Positions 7,931 through 16,601 of a stretch of 39,158 nt of DNA are shown piece after piece. The position numbers were made by a program, and so were the translations under genes. The notes beneath the pieces were generated by a model that ran no database searches, was not told the origin of the DNA, and worked only from the letters and a program-made list of their open reading frames with translations. This DNA comes from CAYPIE01 sp964410665. GTDB lineage: Bacteria; Planctomycetota; Planctomycetia; Gemmatales; Gemmataceae. Numbering within the stretch: position 1 is the stretch's first letter; every line of letters starts with the position of its first letter. The stretch spans positions 1-39,158 of the forward strand of contig CAYPIE010000057.1 of assembly GCA_964410665.1 (NCBI GenBank), given 5' to 3'.

Positions 7931-8317
7931 TCACAGGCGAGTAGCCTGGTCGTTTCCTAGGGCCCGGTCCAGTTCCTCGGCCAGCTCATCAACGGAGCGG
8001 ACACATAGGGCAATGCCCCCCTGTTCGGCCACCTGGTCGAGGAACCACTGCTGAGCGGGCTGCGTCTTGCCGCCAGGGCGTTTGACCTCGACGGCCAAGA
8101 AAAGGCCCGGCCGAGCCGCGGCACCGTCAGCCGCACAAGCCCGCGGCAAGATGCCGAGGATATCCGAGACGCCCTTCAGCCCGCGGAAGCCACGATAACG
8201 CTTGCGGACGGGATCGTACACGCCGGCGTTGTTGTTCCGCCAGCAAAAAATGCCACGCATGTGCAAATACTGTAGGCACGCCGTGAGCACATCCGCCTCG
8301 CGGTTTGAGAGCTGCAT
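7931..8317 (-). CDS. Small VRR-NUC domain nuclease-like protein
   Basis: A 128-residue single-domain protein. ATG 8317 is chosen because GGAGG lies seven bases upstream; the longer open frame would run into the divergent gene at 8457. The pattern is that of VRR-NUC, a PD-(D/E)XK nuclease fold: an N-terminal helix (EADVLTACLQYLHMRG), WRNNNAGV, FRGLKGVSDILGI with the acidic residue of the active site, then LFLAVEVKRPGGKTQPAQQWFLD with the E-x-K pair, and a final QGGIALCVRSVDEL. Stand-alone VRR-NUC proteins of this size are common in phages and are junction- or flap-cutting enzymes in studied cases. No phage genes are seen next to it. Role inferred, DNA substrate unknown. Confidence 0.8.
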   Translation of the reverse strand: MQLSNREADVLTACLQYLHMRGIFCWRNNNAGVYDPVRKRYRGFRGLKGVSDILGILPRACAADGAAARPGLFLAVEVKRPGGKTQPAQQWFLDQVAEQGGIALCVRSVDELAEELDRALGNDQATRL

Positions 8318-8456
8318 GAACCGGCCTCCACAAGTGAACATATGCTCGGTAAGATCGGCAGATTCCCCGGCAGGATTGAGGGAATTTCGCCCGGTGGAGG
8401 TCCGAGCTGATACACTGAACCAAAGCTCATTGACAACCCCAGGGTCCCGGTAGTCC

Positions 8457-9542
8457 ATGCATTCCGACGAAGAAGGTTTACTCCGGGCGATTTGTCAGAC
8501 CCCACACGACGACCTGGCCCGGCTGATTTATGCCGACTGGCTGGAAGAACATGACCAGCCGGAGCGGGCAGAGTTTATCCGACTGCAGTGTGAGCTGGAC
8601 CGCTTGCCAGCCCGCGATCGGGCCGACTCCCCGCTGGCCGAGCGCGAAGGGCGCATCTTGCAGCGGCACCGCAAGGCCTGGCGAAACAGTGTCCCGGGTC
8701 TGTGGAAGAATGTGGAGTTTCGCCGCGGCTTCCTCTATCCCAAGGTGAAGATGACCTGGCCGCGCTTCCGCGACGCCTGGGAGACCAGCCGCTTCCACGT
8801 GCCCCTGTGGCACGTCTGGGTGATGACGGCTCGGCAAGGCCTCGGGGTCATGCTCGAGGATCCGCTGTTGCGGCAAGTCGATCAACTTAGCCTGGTCGGC
8901 AACACACTGGAGAGCAGCCAGCTCGAAGCCCTGCTCGCCCGCCCAGTGGTGGAGAACCTAACCCTGTTGAACTTGAGTGGTAACGTCGGCATCCGAGACC
9001 AGGGCATGCAAGTACTGGCCAAAACGCCCTACTTGCCTCGGCTCAGCGGTCTGGATCTGGCCAGCGTCGGCCTCACCACCGAGGGTCTGGCCGCCTTGGG
9101 CGAACCACCGCTGGGCACACAGCTCCAGGAACTGCGGCTCGACGGACAGCAGCTCGGCCAGCCCGGGGTGGCGACCTTGCTAGGCCGCACTCGTCTGCCG
9201 CATCTGCGCCGACTCAGCTTGAGCCAGTGTGCCCTGCATGACGTGGGAGCGCAACACCTGTTGAACTGGGAGCATTTACCGCGGCTGGAAAGCCTGATGC
9301 TAAACTGGAATGGGCTGAGCGATGACTTCGTCATGTCCTTCGTGCTGCAGCCCGCGGCCACGGGCCTGCGTGAACTGCACCTAAGCCACAACGACATCGG
9401 CCCTCGAGGCGCGCAAGCGTTATGTGATTCTCCATATCTTCACCAGTTGGCGCTTTTACGCCTTGAGGGAAACCCGCAGCTAACTCCGTTGTGGACGCGG
9501 CAAATGCTCAACGAGCGGTTTCACTGGCGGGTGGAGCTGTGA
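8457..9542 (+). CDS. TIGR02996-domain protein with leucine-rich repeats
   Basis: A 361-residue protein without a signal peptide. Residues about 5-50 form the TIGR02996 'repeat-companion' domain: an EEGLLRAI helix, DDLARLIYADWLEEHDQPER, and AEFIRLQCEL. This domain is characteristic of planctomycetes. Residues about 130-350 contain roughly eight leucine-rich repeats of the ribonuclease-inhibitor type (for example LTLLNLSGNVGI, LSGLDLASVGLT, LRRLSLSQCAL, LRELHLSHNDI). Such proteins are expected to be cytoplasmic interaction scaffolds, but no partner is known. The gene is divergent from the VRR-NUC gene; 139 bases separate their starts. It ends 3 bases before the convergent gene at 9546. Confidence 0.88.
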   Translation: MHSDEEGLLRAICQTPHDDLARLIYADWLEEHDQPERAEFIRLQCELDRLPARDRADSPLAEREGRILQRHRKAWRNSVPGLWKNVEFRRGFLYPKVKMTWPRFRDAWETSRFHVPLWHVWVMTARQGLGVMLEDPLLRQVDQLSLVGNTLESSQLEALLARPVVENLTLLNLSGNVGIRDQGMQVLAKTPYLPRLSGLDLASVGLTTEGLAALGEPPLGTQLQELRLDGQQLGQPGVATLLGRTRLPHLRRLSLSQCALHDVGAQHLLNWEHLPRLESLMLNWNGLSDDFVMSFVLQPAATGLRELHLSHNDIGPRGAQALCDSPYLHQLALLRLEGNPQLTPLWTRQMLNERFHWRVEL

Positions 9543-9545
9543 CGG

Positions 9546-11186
9546 TCATGGCCGCTTGGCTTCGCCGATGAGCCTCGCCCCAGGGTCGCGCACCACCTTG
9601 CCCAGAACGGTGGTGTCGGTGAGCTCGACCCGGGACTGCCCGACCACATTCAGATTGTCCTTCAGCGTGCTGTCCTTGACAATGAGCCGGGCCCGCTGAT
9701 CGACCACCACATTACAGTCAATGGTCGAATCGATGATGCGCAAGGTGGTCTGCCCTTGGGCGCGGACGTTGCCGCCCAGGCCATCGCAATGGGCATTCCG
9801 CAGAGTTAGTTCCGCCTGACCGGCCAGTCCCCAGGCCTCGCCGACCGTACATTCATCCAGGATCAGCTTGGCTTGCCCGAGCACATAAAAGTTCCAGGCG
9901 ACCACTTTGCAGTCACGAAATTCCAACCGCCGATCTCCCGTATCTAGCACCCCATCCGGAGGCAGTTGCCGGTTATGGATGCCCCGCAAGGTCACCTCGT
10001 AGCTGCCAGCGAAGACGGTGGCGACGGCACGCAGGTCGGAGTCCTCGATGACGCCGCGGGCGCCCGGAGCAGAGATAAACGACCAAAGCACGTCCCGGCA
10101 ATCCTTCAGCTTGACATCTTGAAACGGCTTCGCCGACCAGTTGTCGACCTGGTTGCCATCGGGAAAGCGGAGGGTGCCACGAAAACTGGGTCCCAGCACC
10201 AGCCAGACCAGAAAGCCGCGGGTGCGTTCGGCCCGGAACTGACAGTCGGGGTTGATGATAAACTCGCCAGGCGTCCGCATGTTACGCAAAGTGACGCGGC
10301 TCCGGTCGTTGAGGGTATGGGTGATGATCCCCTTGACCGTGCTGTTTTCCATGGACAGCGTGGCGTCATCGCGTAACTGCACGTCGAGGTGGATTGGTGC
10401 GTCAATGATGGCATCGCGGACGCTCAGGCGGGACCCCTTCTGAACTTCGACGATGCGCTCGTGGTTGAACCGGGCCGGGATGGCCAGGGTGCCGCCGACG
10501 ATGTCCACGCTGCCAGATTCGATCGTCAGATTACCGTGGAGTTCAAAGCGTGGCGCCTTGATGGTCAGCTTGGCTGCGTTGCGGACCCGAATATCGCCCC
10601 GGTGGATGCGAGACTGGTCGATGCGGGTGTCTTGCTCAATGGTCAGGATGTTTTGTGTCAGCGTGCCGGTGGGCTTGGCTTCGGCTGGTTGAAACTGGAC
10701 CTGCAACTGGTTGCCGCCCTTGGCGCCGGTGAGGGCGCCGACGTCGAACAGGATATAGCCGCTCTGGCAGCGCTTGGGCGCGAGCACCTCTTTTTTGACG
10801 GGGGAGTCATCGGTCCGTTTAAAGTCTGCAGGGGTAAGCTTCAGTTCTTTCCAGGCCCCAGCCGGCAACGGCTTGAGGGCAATAAAGCGTGCCTTGTCAG
10901 CGTCCTCGATGACGATGCCCAGGAGGATGGCCTGCTGCGAACGAAGCCGCAAGGTGAAGACCTTGAAGCCGGCCAGAGACGCCTGATGGTGAGCCAGCAG
11001 GGCCATTTCATCCCGCTGGTAGTCCAGCTGCACCCCCTGCTTTGCCGGACTTAGGCGGGCCGAGTCGATCGGCTGGCCATCCTTGCCGAGCACCACCCAG
11101 CCGGATGGTGGATCCGCGGCCTGGAGGTGCGTGACCGCCAACACAAAAACAAGTATAGCTGCAAGAACACGCAAGGATGGGAACAT
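9546..11186 (-). CDS. Secreted beta-solenoid protein of unknown function
   Basis: A 546-residue protein with a signal peptide (FPSLRVLAAILVFVLAVTHL, then QAADPP). ATG 11186 is used; ATG 11201 is equally possible and neither has a strong ribosome site. Residues about 30-180 look like a globular beta domain. From about 190 to the end short strands recur with a period of about 20-25 residues: LTIKAPRFELHGNLTIESG, LSVRDAIIDAPIHLDVQLRD, LSMENSTVKGIITHTLND, LRIIDSTIDCNVVVDQRAR, LIVKDSTLKDNLNVVGQSR. This is the look of a right-handed beta-helix, with no enzyme motif visible. No family is recognised. It is convergent with the LRR gene and divergent from the DUF3467 gene. Confidence 0.75.
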   Translation of the reverse strand: MFPSLRVLAAILVFVLAVTHLQAADPPSGWVVLGKDGQPIDSARLSPAKQGVQLDYQRDEMALLAHHQASLAGFKVFTLRLRSQQAILLGIVIEDADKARFIALKPLPAGAWKELKLTPADFKRTDDSPVKKEVLAPKRCQSGYILFDVGALTGAKGGNQLQVQFQPAEAKPTGTLTQNILTIEQDTRIDQSRIHRGDIRVRNAAKLTIKAPRFELHGNLTIESGSVDIVGGTLAIPARFNHERIVEVQKGSRLSVRDAIIDAPIHLDVQLRDDATLSMENSTVKGIITHTLNDRSRVTLRNMRTPGEFIINPDCQFRAERTRGFLVWLVLGPSFRGTLRFPDGNQVDNWSAKPFQDVKLKDCRDVLWSFISAPGARGVIEDSDLRAVATVFAGSYEVTLRGIHNRQLPPDGVLDTGDRRLEFRDCKVVAWNFYVLGQAKLILDECTVGEAWGLAGQAELTLRNAHCDGLGGNVRAQGQTTLRIIDSTIDCNVVVDQRARLIVKDSTLKDNLNVVGQSRVELTDTTVLGKVVRDPGARLIGEAKRP

Positions 11187-11261
11187 GGTGGAAGCCCACA
11201 TGCGAGTAGCCAACTCGTGATGAAGCAACACCGCTGCACGATCTACCCCGCGGACGATCAA

Positions 11262-11531
11262 GCGGTTTCAGCGCTCAGAGCAACTTCAGACTTTTCCAGG
11301 CAACGGCGTTGTTCGGCAGCGCATGCCTGCTGGCCTGCTGGAGCGTGAGCCAGACGTGGTGCTTGTGTGGGTTGAGCTCTGCCCCGCAAGAGGGATGCGG
11401 CCTAAAGATCGTTCTTTGGTGAGCTTTCGCTCTGGAAGCGAAAAAATGCATAGTCGCTCGCCCGGGTCAGTCTCTACAATACCGTTTCGCGTAGGACCCG
11501 TCCTCACGATATTCTGCCTAGGAGCGACTCC
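11262..11531. other. Divergent intergenic region
   Basis: The region separates the solenoid gene from the DUF3467 gene and must hold both promoters. A small hairpin (TTTCGCT at 11425-11431, AGCGAAA at 11437-11443) is followed on the plus strand by a run of A, so it would not end plus-strand transcription. I see no consensus promoter and no RNA gene. Confidence 0.4.
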
Positions 11532-11897
11532 ATGTCCGAAGAACAAACAACCGCCAGTGCCGCCGAGGCCAAAGCTCCCGGTCAAGGGGGTCAGACTATC
11601 CAGGTGCCGATCGATTCGACCGAATTGGCCAGCACCTACTGCAACTTCTTCCGGGTGACCGGCACCTTTGAAGAACTGGTGCTCGACCTGGGGTTACACA
11701 CCCAGATGATGACCCCTTCGGGTCCGGAAGCGGTGCATCTGACCAATCGGATTGTCATGAGCTTCTACACCGCCAAGCGGCTGCTGAATGCCTTGTCTTG
11801 GGCCATTAGCCGTCATGAAAACAACTTCGGCGCGTTGGAAACGGATCCGCAGAAACGGCTGCGTACGCCGATGAAGCCAGCGGGCGGCCAGCAGTGA
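11532..11897 (+). CDS. DUF3467 family protein
   Basis: A 121-residue cytoplasmic protein. AGGAG stands seven bases before ATG 11532. After a low-complexity N-terminus of about 30 residues rich in Ala, Glu and Gln comes the DUF3467 core. It shows STYCNFFRV, then EELVLDLGLHTQ, and HLTNRIVMSFYTAKRLLNAL. This small family is widespread in bacteria and has no assigned biochemical function. It resembles the gas-vesicle/phage-like DUF3467 proteins only at the family level. The gene is alone: divergent from its left neighbour, convergent with the ImpE-like gene at 11994. Confidence 0.85.
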   Translation: MSEEQTTASAAEAKAPGQGGQTIQVPIDSTELASTYCNFFRVTGTFEELVLDLGLHTQMMTPSGPEAVHLTNRIVMSFYTAKRLLNALSWAISRHENNFGALETDPQKRLRTPMKPAGGQQ

Positions 11898-11993
11898 CCA
11901 TCCCGTTCCAGGGCGGCCGAGCCTCTGTCTCCCTGGATTCTACTGGTACTGAATATTGAGCCATTCCCAGCAAACCGGTGGAAGCAACCGGCA

Positions 11994-12791
11994 TCACACC
12001 AGCGGCAAGGTACGCCGCGGTGGGGTGACTTCCAGGGTGGTCACTTCCAGAATGGACACTTCGGCCAGTCCCACCAGCCAAAGATGCTGCCCCAGCCCGC
12101 GGAGCGGGCCCCCATGCGGTTGCCACCAATCGGTCGCTCGTCCCAGCCGCAGCTGAGCACTGCGGCGGCGATAGGTGTCATAATAGACTACCGGAGTATG
12201 ACCGGTATGGCAGCTGCCATCGCTCAGTTGCAGCGTGACCGGACGATAGAGCAGATCGCGTGGACTTTCGGGAGGTGCCAAATCGAGCCGCCGGATGCTC
12301 TCCCAGGGGACCCAAACATAAGTCCCTTGCACCAACAATTCTAGAACCAATGCTAGCAATTCATCGGTATCGCGAAGGCCCACAAACTCCTGACCATCCA
12401 GGTGGCCGTGGATCAGCGGCGCCGCCGCCTGAGCCTTCTCGAGTAAGTGCACGGCCCGTTCGGTTTGACCGCGACGAAGCCAGCGTAACGCCTTGTCCGC
12501 GGCGTAAAGATGCTTGGCTTGGCTGGGAGGCAACCGTTGCGGGGTTTGCCGGCCGCGGAGGACGCGACGACGACTCTGCTCACCCACGACCAATTCGGCA
12601 TAGCTGCGGGCTTCGGTTTCGGGCAATTCAGCCAGGCGGAGGGTGAGCTCGGCCAAGGCACCGCGATAGAGCAGCAAGTCCAACCGAAGTAACTGCTCGG
12701 CCAGATCGCCCGGGCAACTGGCCAGGTAGCGTTCCTGGGCCTGCCAAGCCGCATCGAGGCGACCGGCTTGCAGCAATTCGCGGGGAGTCAT
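11994..12791 (-). CDS. ImpE/TagJ-like protein, apparently without type VI secretion genes nearby
   Basis: A 265-residue cytoplasmic protein that matches the ImpE (TagJ/SciE) pattern over its whole length. The N-terminal helical part has LLQAGRLDAAWQAQERYL and repeated TPR-like helices. The C-terminal part has GQEFVGLRDTDELLALVLE, GTYVWVPWESIRRLDL, SPRDLLYRPVTL and LGRATDWW. In proteobacterial type VI secretion ImpE/TagJ binds the sheath protein TssB and modulates the sheath-ClpV cycle. No tss gene is visible in this window, so a role outside secretion is possible. The ATG lies 3 bases after the stop of the propeller gene at 12795 without its own clear ribosome site, suggesting translational coupling with that gene. 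Confidence 0.8.
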   Translation of the reverse strand: MTPRELLQAGRLDAAWQAQERYLASCPGDLAEQLLRLDLLLYRGALAELTLRLAELPETEARSYAELVVGEQSRRRVLRGRQTPQRLPPSQAKHLYAADKALRWLRRGQTERAVHLLEKAQAAAPLIHGHLDGQEFVGLRDTDELLALVLELLVQGTYVWVPWESIRRLDLAPPESPRDLLYRPVTLQLSDGSCHTGHTPVVYYDTYRRRSAQLRLGRATDWWQPHGGPLRGLGQHLWLVGLAEVSILEVTTLEVTPPRRTLPLV

Positions 12792-12794
12792 GGC

Positions 12795-14706
12795 TTAGTA
12801 ACGAATGGCAGCAAACGGCCGTCCCTTGGTGGTCACCTTGAAGATGATCTCGCCCTCTCGATTGTACTCGACCACCTCCTGTTGGTTGCCGCCGGCGACC
12901 AAGGTGTTGCCGTTGCGTAGCCGTTGCACACGGGTGGGCGATGAAGCCTGCAGTTGCCAGACTTCTTTGCCATGGGCATCGTACTCGACCACGCTATTCT
13001 CAGACGTATACTTGGCAATGAGGATGTGACCATTGGGCAACAAGGCAAAGCCGCCCCAGCCGCTCAGCCGGTTCACGGGCAAGGTGCGTACCTGCTTGCC
13101 CGTGTGATCGAACTCCTGGAGTTTGCCGTCGGAGAGAATAAAGGTGTGCCCGTAGCGGTCCCGGCGTGCTTGAAAAATCGAGCCGTTGACCGGATACTTC
13201 GGTCCCACCGGTTTGCCCTCGACATTGAGTTCCGTCACTTCACGCATCGTGGCAATCAAGGTATGACCATTGGCTAGACGCTGACAACTCACTGGGTTCG
13301 TGCCCAGCTTGTCCGATTGCCAGATGATCTCACCCTTCCGATTCCGCTCGGTCACGATCGAGGTATAGTACTCGGCGATGAGAATATTGCCATTGGGCAA
13401 GCGCTGCACATCCACAGGACCACCGAGCTGGGTCATTTCCCAGGTCTGTGAGCCCTGACGATCACATTCCCAAATCCGGGCGGTAGGCCCTCCATCCACC
13501 TCGGCAATCAGGGTCAGACCGCGCAACGCGGGTGCAGAATTCAAACGGGTCAGATCCACGTTCGGCTGGTTTACCTGCCACCAGCGATCCCAAGCCGCGC
13601 GGCAAGCCGCGCGATCTTTGCTTGTCCCCGCACCGAGGGTGCGTTCGGGATAGCCCTGCTCCAACAGGCGACAGAGCAAATCCTCAGCGCCGAAGGCATA
13701 CTCAATGGGGCCCTGATCGAGAAAGTTTAACAGCACAGGCATTCCCGCCTGCTCCCCGCGGCGAAGGAGCTGTTCGGCCACCAAAAAGCGGACCTCGTGA
13801 TCCGGGTCGCTCACCAGGCCACGCACCCGCTCGATCTGGCCGGGCAGAGCACTTAGCAACCGGACCGCGATCAGCCGGTGAGTAGGCTTCGTGGAAGTGA
13901 TTTGCTCAAGCAGATCCGTAGGTACCTGCTTGCTCCGAGCCAGCGTGTCATGCATCGCCTGCAGAGTACCCTCGAAGACCGCCTGATCGTTGTGGTAGAC
14001 GTTGAGATAGTCAATGAGGGTGGGCCAAGCCTGGTCGGGAGCAGTACGTAAAAAATGGCGTGCGGCCGCCAGCAACCGGTCAATCGATTCTTCTTTGGCA
14101 ATCTGTTCTAAAGCACGTTCGGCACGACGAACCACCTCGACGTCGTTCGCTTCGCGAGCCTGCCGCAACAACGGTCGCGCTGCCAGGCCCGCGGCCACCA
14201 GCTCGGCCGAGGCCGACTGACGAACATCAAAGGAGTCCGCAGCAAGCTGCTCGATGGCCCGCTGCAAATGTTCGCGTTGGGCATCGTTCAGAATGCGCTG
14301 AGCGAAGAATGCCTGGAGTCCAGGTCCATCCGTAGGCAAGCCTGCGGTTCGCAAATGGGCCAGATCATTCTGCACCGGGTTCGTAGGCGGTATCTCTGGA
14401 GTCGTAGTGGTCTCTGGGTGGTTGGACGAGGCCGCCTCTTGGGCNNNNNNNNNNNNNNNNNNNNNNNNNNNNNNNNNNNNNNNNNNNNNNNNNNNNNNNN
14501 NNNNNNNNNNNNNNNNNNNNNNNNNNNNNNNNNNNNNNNNNNNNAGAAGGGCGAGGCGTTGCCTCTTGGGCAGAAGGGCGAGGCGTTGCCTCTTGGGCAG
14601 AAGGGCGAGGCGTTGCCTCTTGGGCAACTCCAGAGCAGCACCAGGGAAACCCCCCGAGCAGGAAGCCAGCAAGCAACCAGCGTGACAACATGACGGCATT
14701 CCTCAT
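12795..14706 (-). CDS. Secreted HEAT-repeat and beta-propeller protein, interrupted by an assembly gap
   Basis: The protein starts at ATG 14706 (or 14691) with a signal peptide (LSRWLLAGFLLGGFPWC, then CSGVAQEA). Three 9-residue repeats AQEATPRPS follow. The 100 unknown bases (14445-14544) come next, and the sequence resumes with AQEAAS in a different frame. Because 100 is not a multiple of three, the apparent frame change is an artefact of the placeholder gap; true length is unknown. After the gap, residues show helical HEAT-like repeats (DVRQSASAELVAAGLAARPL, DHEVRFLVAEQLLRRGEQA). About eight propeller blades follow, each with a phrase like RLPNGNILIAEYYTS or RLRNGNTLVAGGNQQ, typical of aryl-sulfotransferase-like/PQQ-like propellers. 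It is coupled to the ImpE-like gene. Substrate unknown. Confidence 0.82.
14445..14544. other. Assembly gap of 100 unknown bases
   Basis: Exactly 100 N are present, the usual placeholder length. Both edges end in the 27-bp repeat (14431-14444 partial copy; full copies from 14545), so the gap most likely hides further copies that the assembler could not resolve. For the gene on the minus strand to stay open, the real length must be a multiple of three. Confidence 0.95.
14545..14625. repeat. Three exact tandem copies of a 27-bp unit inside a gene
   Basis: Copies lie at 14545-14571, 14572-14598 and 14599-14625 with no difference seen. On the minus strand each encodes AQEATPRPS in the signal-peptide frame. 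The unit contains the small palindrome GAGGC-AAC-GCCTC. A partial copy is seen across the assembly gap. The repeat forms a Pro/Ala/Glu-rich linker right after the signal peptide. Confidence 0.92.
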
Positions 14707-14802
14707 CGAAGCGGAGTCATCTCTGGCAGCCGGGTTGCATACCCCGACCTCAGACGACCGCTGCGGCCAAGGCCCAGTGCATTTACGGAGCATGGGAACC
14801 GT

Positions 14803-16236
14803 TTATTCGGTGAATTGGAGCCGTTCGCCAGGCTCGGGGATGGCGACATCAGGGTAGCCGAGTTCCCGCAGCAGACCGGCCAAGGCCTCGGCCTGCTCTC
14901 GTTCACCGTGGATCAAGCGAACTTTGTCGATCTGGCCCTCGCGATGACCCAGATAGGCCCGAAAGTCCTCACGATCCGCATGACCGGAAAAGCCATCCAG
15001 ATGCACCACATCGATCCACTTATTCCAGTCTTTGCCCTGGAAACGCACCGTGGGCTTGGCCTCCAGCAGACGCCGGCCCACCGTTCCCGGCGCTTGAAAG
15101 CTGACCAGGATCACCGTCGAGCGTGGATCATCCACATTCATCTTTAAATGTTGTTGGATTCGCCCCGCATCGCACATGCCGCTGGAGGCCACCACGATAT
15201 GGTTGCCCTGGGTGCGACTCAGGGCAATGCTATCCTCGTTGGAACGGATATAGCGAATATATTCGCTATGCAGAAAGCCTCGTTCACCCAGGAGCTCAGC
15301 CTGAAGGTCATCGGTGAGGCACTCGGGGTTCTTGCGATAAACCTTGACGATTTCCGCGGCGAGGGGGCTATCGACATAGACTGGCTTGTGCGGGATGCGG
15401 CCATCACGGATGCCATTGTGCAAGTAATACAAGATCATCTGCGTCCGACCCAGGCTGAAGGCCGGGATCATGACTTTACCACCGCGATCAAAGGTCTGAT
15501 TGATCGTGTCGTACAGCTTGCCGACGGTACGTTCGATCGGCTCGTGCACGCGGTTGCCGTAAGTACTCTCGGAGACGAGCACATGACACGGCGGGATTGG
15601 TGCGGTCGGCTTGAGGATGGCCATCCCACGACGACCCAAGTCGCCGGTAAAGCAGACACTGCGTTCGCCATGGCGAGTGCGGAAGGTGAGATGGACCATG
15701 GCCGAACCGATGACATGGCCGGCGTTGAGAAATTGAAACCGCGTGCCCGGGAGGATCTCGCATTCCTCACCGTATCGCACCACCACGCACTGTCGTAAGG
15801 TCTGGGTGACATCGTACTGCGTGTACAACGGCTCTACGGTCGGTTCGGCATATTGCCGCTGCAGATTGAGATAGGCCGCATCCTCTTCCTGAATGCGTGC
15901 GGAGTCGGCCAACATGACCTCTAAAAGGTCGCGGGTTGCCCGGGTGCAGTAGATTTGTCCGCGAAACCCTTGCCGCATTAACGTGGGGAGATTCCCGCAG
16001 TGATCAATGTGTGAGTGACTGATCAGGACGGCGTCGATCTCGGTCGGGGCGAATGGGAACTGCTCGTTGCGAAAGCGGCTCTCCTCGCGTTTGCCCTGGT
16101 GAAGCCCACAGTCGAGCAACACACGACGGTTGCCGACCTCCACCACATGCATGGAGCCGGTCACCACCTGGGCAGCGCCCCAGAAGGTAATAATCGGCTC
16201 TGCGCTTGAGTCAAAAGGGGGCTGATGCATCGTCAT
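14803..16236 (-). CDS. MBL-fold beta-CASP RNA nuclease-like protein
   Basis: A 477-residue cytoplasmic protein of the metallo-beta-lactamase superfamily with a beta-CASP insert. ATG 16236 (MTMHQPPF) is chosen over the upstream GTG-like extension because the fold starts soon after (FWGAAQVVTGSMHVVE). The zinc motif HSHIDHCG is at 74-81 and the next metal ligands are in NAGHVIGSAMV and FTGDLGRRG. The beta-CASP motifs include SESTYG, VMIPAFSLGRTQ, VYVDSPLA, IVVASSGMCDAGR and DGFSGHAD. This is the layout of bacterial YbeZ/CPSF73-like enzymes that act on RNA ends. The 'SESTYGN' form and the length of about 470 residues fit the single-domain group without a KH domain. Substrate inferred from family only. 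Confidence 0.92.
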   Translation of the reverse strand: MTMHQPPFDSSAEPIITFWGAAQVVTGSMHVVEVGNRRVLLDCGLHQGKREESRFRNEQFPFAPTEIDAVLISHSHIDHCGNLPTLMRQGFRGQIYCTRATRDLLEVMLADSARIQEEDAAYLNLQRQYAEPTVEPLYTQYDVTQTLRQCVVVRYGEECEILPGTRFQFLNAGHVIGSAMVHLTFRTRHGERSVCFTGDLGRRGMAILKPTAPIPPCHVLVSESTYGNRVHEPIERTVGKLYDTINQTFDRGGKVMIPAFSLGRTQMILYYLHNGIRDGRIPHKPVYVDSPLAAEIVKVYRKNPECLTDDLQAELLGERGFLHSEYIRYIRSNEDSIALSRTQGNHIVVASSGMCDAGRIQQHLKMNVDDPRSTVILVSFQAPGTVGRRLLEAKPTVRFQGKDWNKWIDVVHLDGFSGHADREDFRAYLGHREGQIDKVRLIHGEREQAEALAGLLRELGYPDVAIPEPGERLQFTE

Positions 16237-16342
16237 TCCGCAATTGTAGCGGCTCGCCTGGTAATCCGCGAGAGCGAAATATTGCCGACCATGGCAGGCA
16301 CATTGTCCAGGGGCCCTACGCGAGGGACGAAAACTAGGCGGT

Positions 16343-16567
16343 TCAGAAGTCGCTTTCTCCGACCATTTGACCATCGTTGGCGGCCACCAGCCAGGCCAAG
16401 GTCACCGGGCTGAGGGTCTGGCGGAGAAAGCGCACATGGCCGTCGCAGAAGCTGGCCAGGACACCGCCGGGGTGGAACGAATCGATATTTCCATCATTGC
16501 TACAATTAACAGAACATCTACACAAACGATCGATCGCAAAGCTGCCCATCGGATCGGCCCAGCCCCC
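16343..16567 (-). pseudogene. 3' remnant of a DUF1559 (H-X9-DG) gene
   Basis: The frame encodes the typical end of DUF1559 proteins: GGWADP, a cysteine pair region NCSNDGNIDSFHPGGVLASF, then CDGHVRFLRQTLSP and LVAANDGQMVGESDF. DUF1559 proteins are normally about 300 residues and start with a pilin-like N-terminal helix. Here only about 75 conserved residues remain; the open frame reaches 16645 but the extra residues do not match the family. It abuts the cut lipoprotein reading frame at 16602-16787. The simplest reading is a deletion that joined two neighbouring genes. Confidence 0.7.
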
Positions 16568-16601
16568 CTTGGCCTGCGACAACTCGGTTTGCCGACGTCT
16601 C

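Noticed and set aside
12795..14699. Start at 14699 with a PKRQRLALL repeat after MPSCCHAGC
   Set aside because: This frame is joined only through the 100 N placeholder. The frame starting at 14706 gives a proper signal peptide and an AQEATPRPS repeat that matches AQEAAS beyond the gap.
11994..16236. Type VI secretion or defence island
   Set aside because: Only one ImpE-like gene is present; no sheath, tube, ATPase or effector gene and no defence signature is seen around it.
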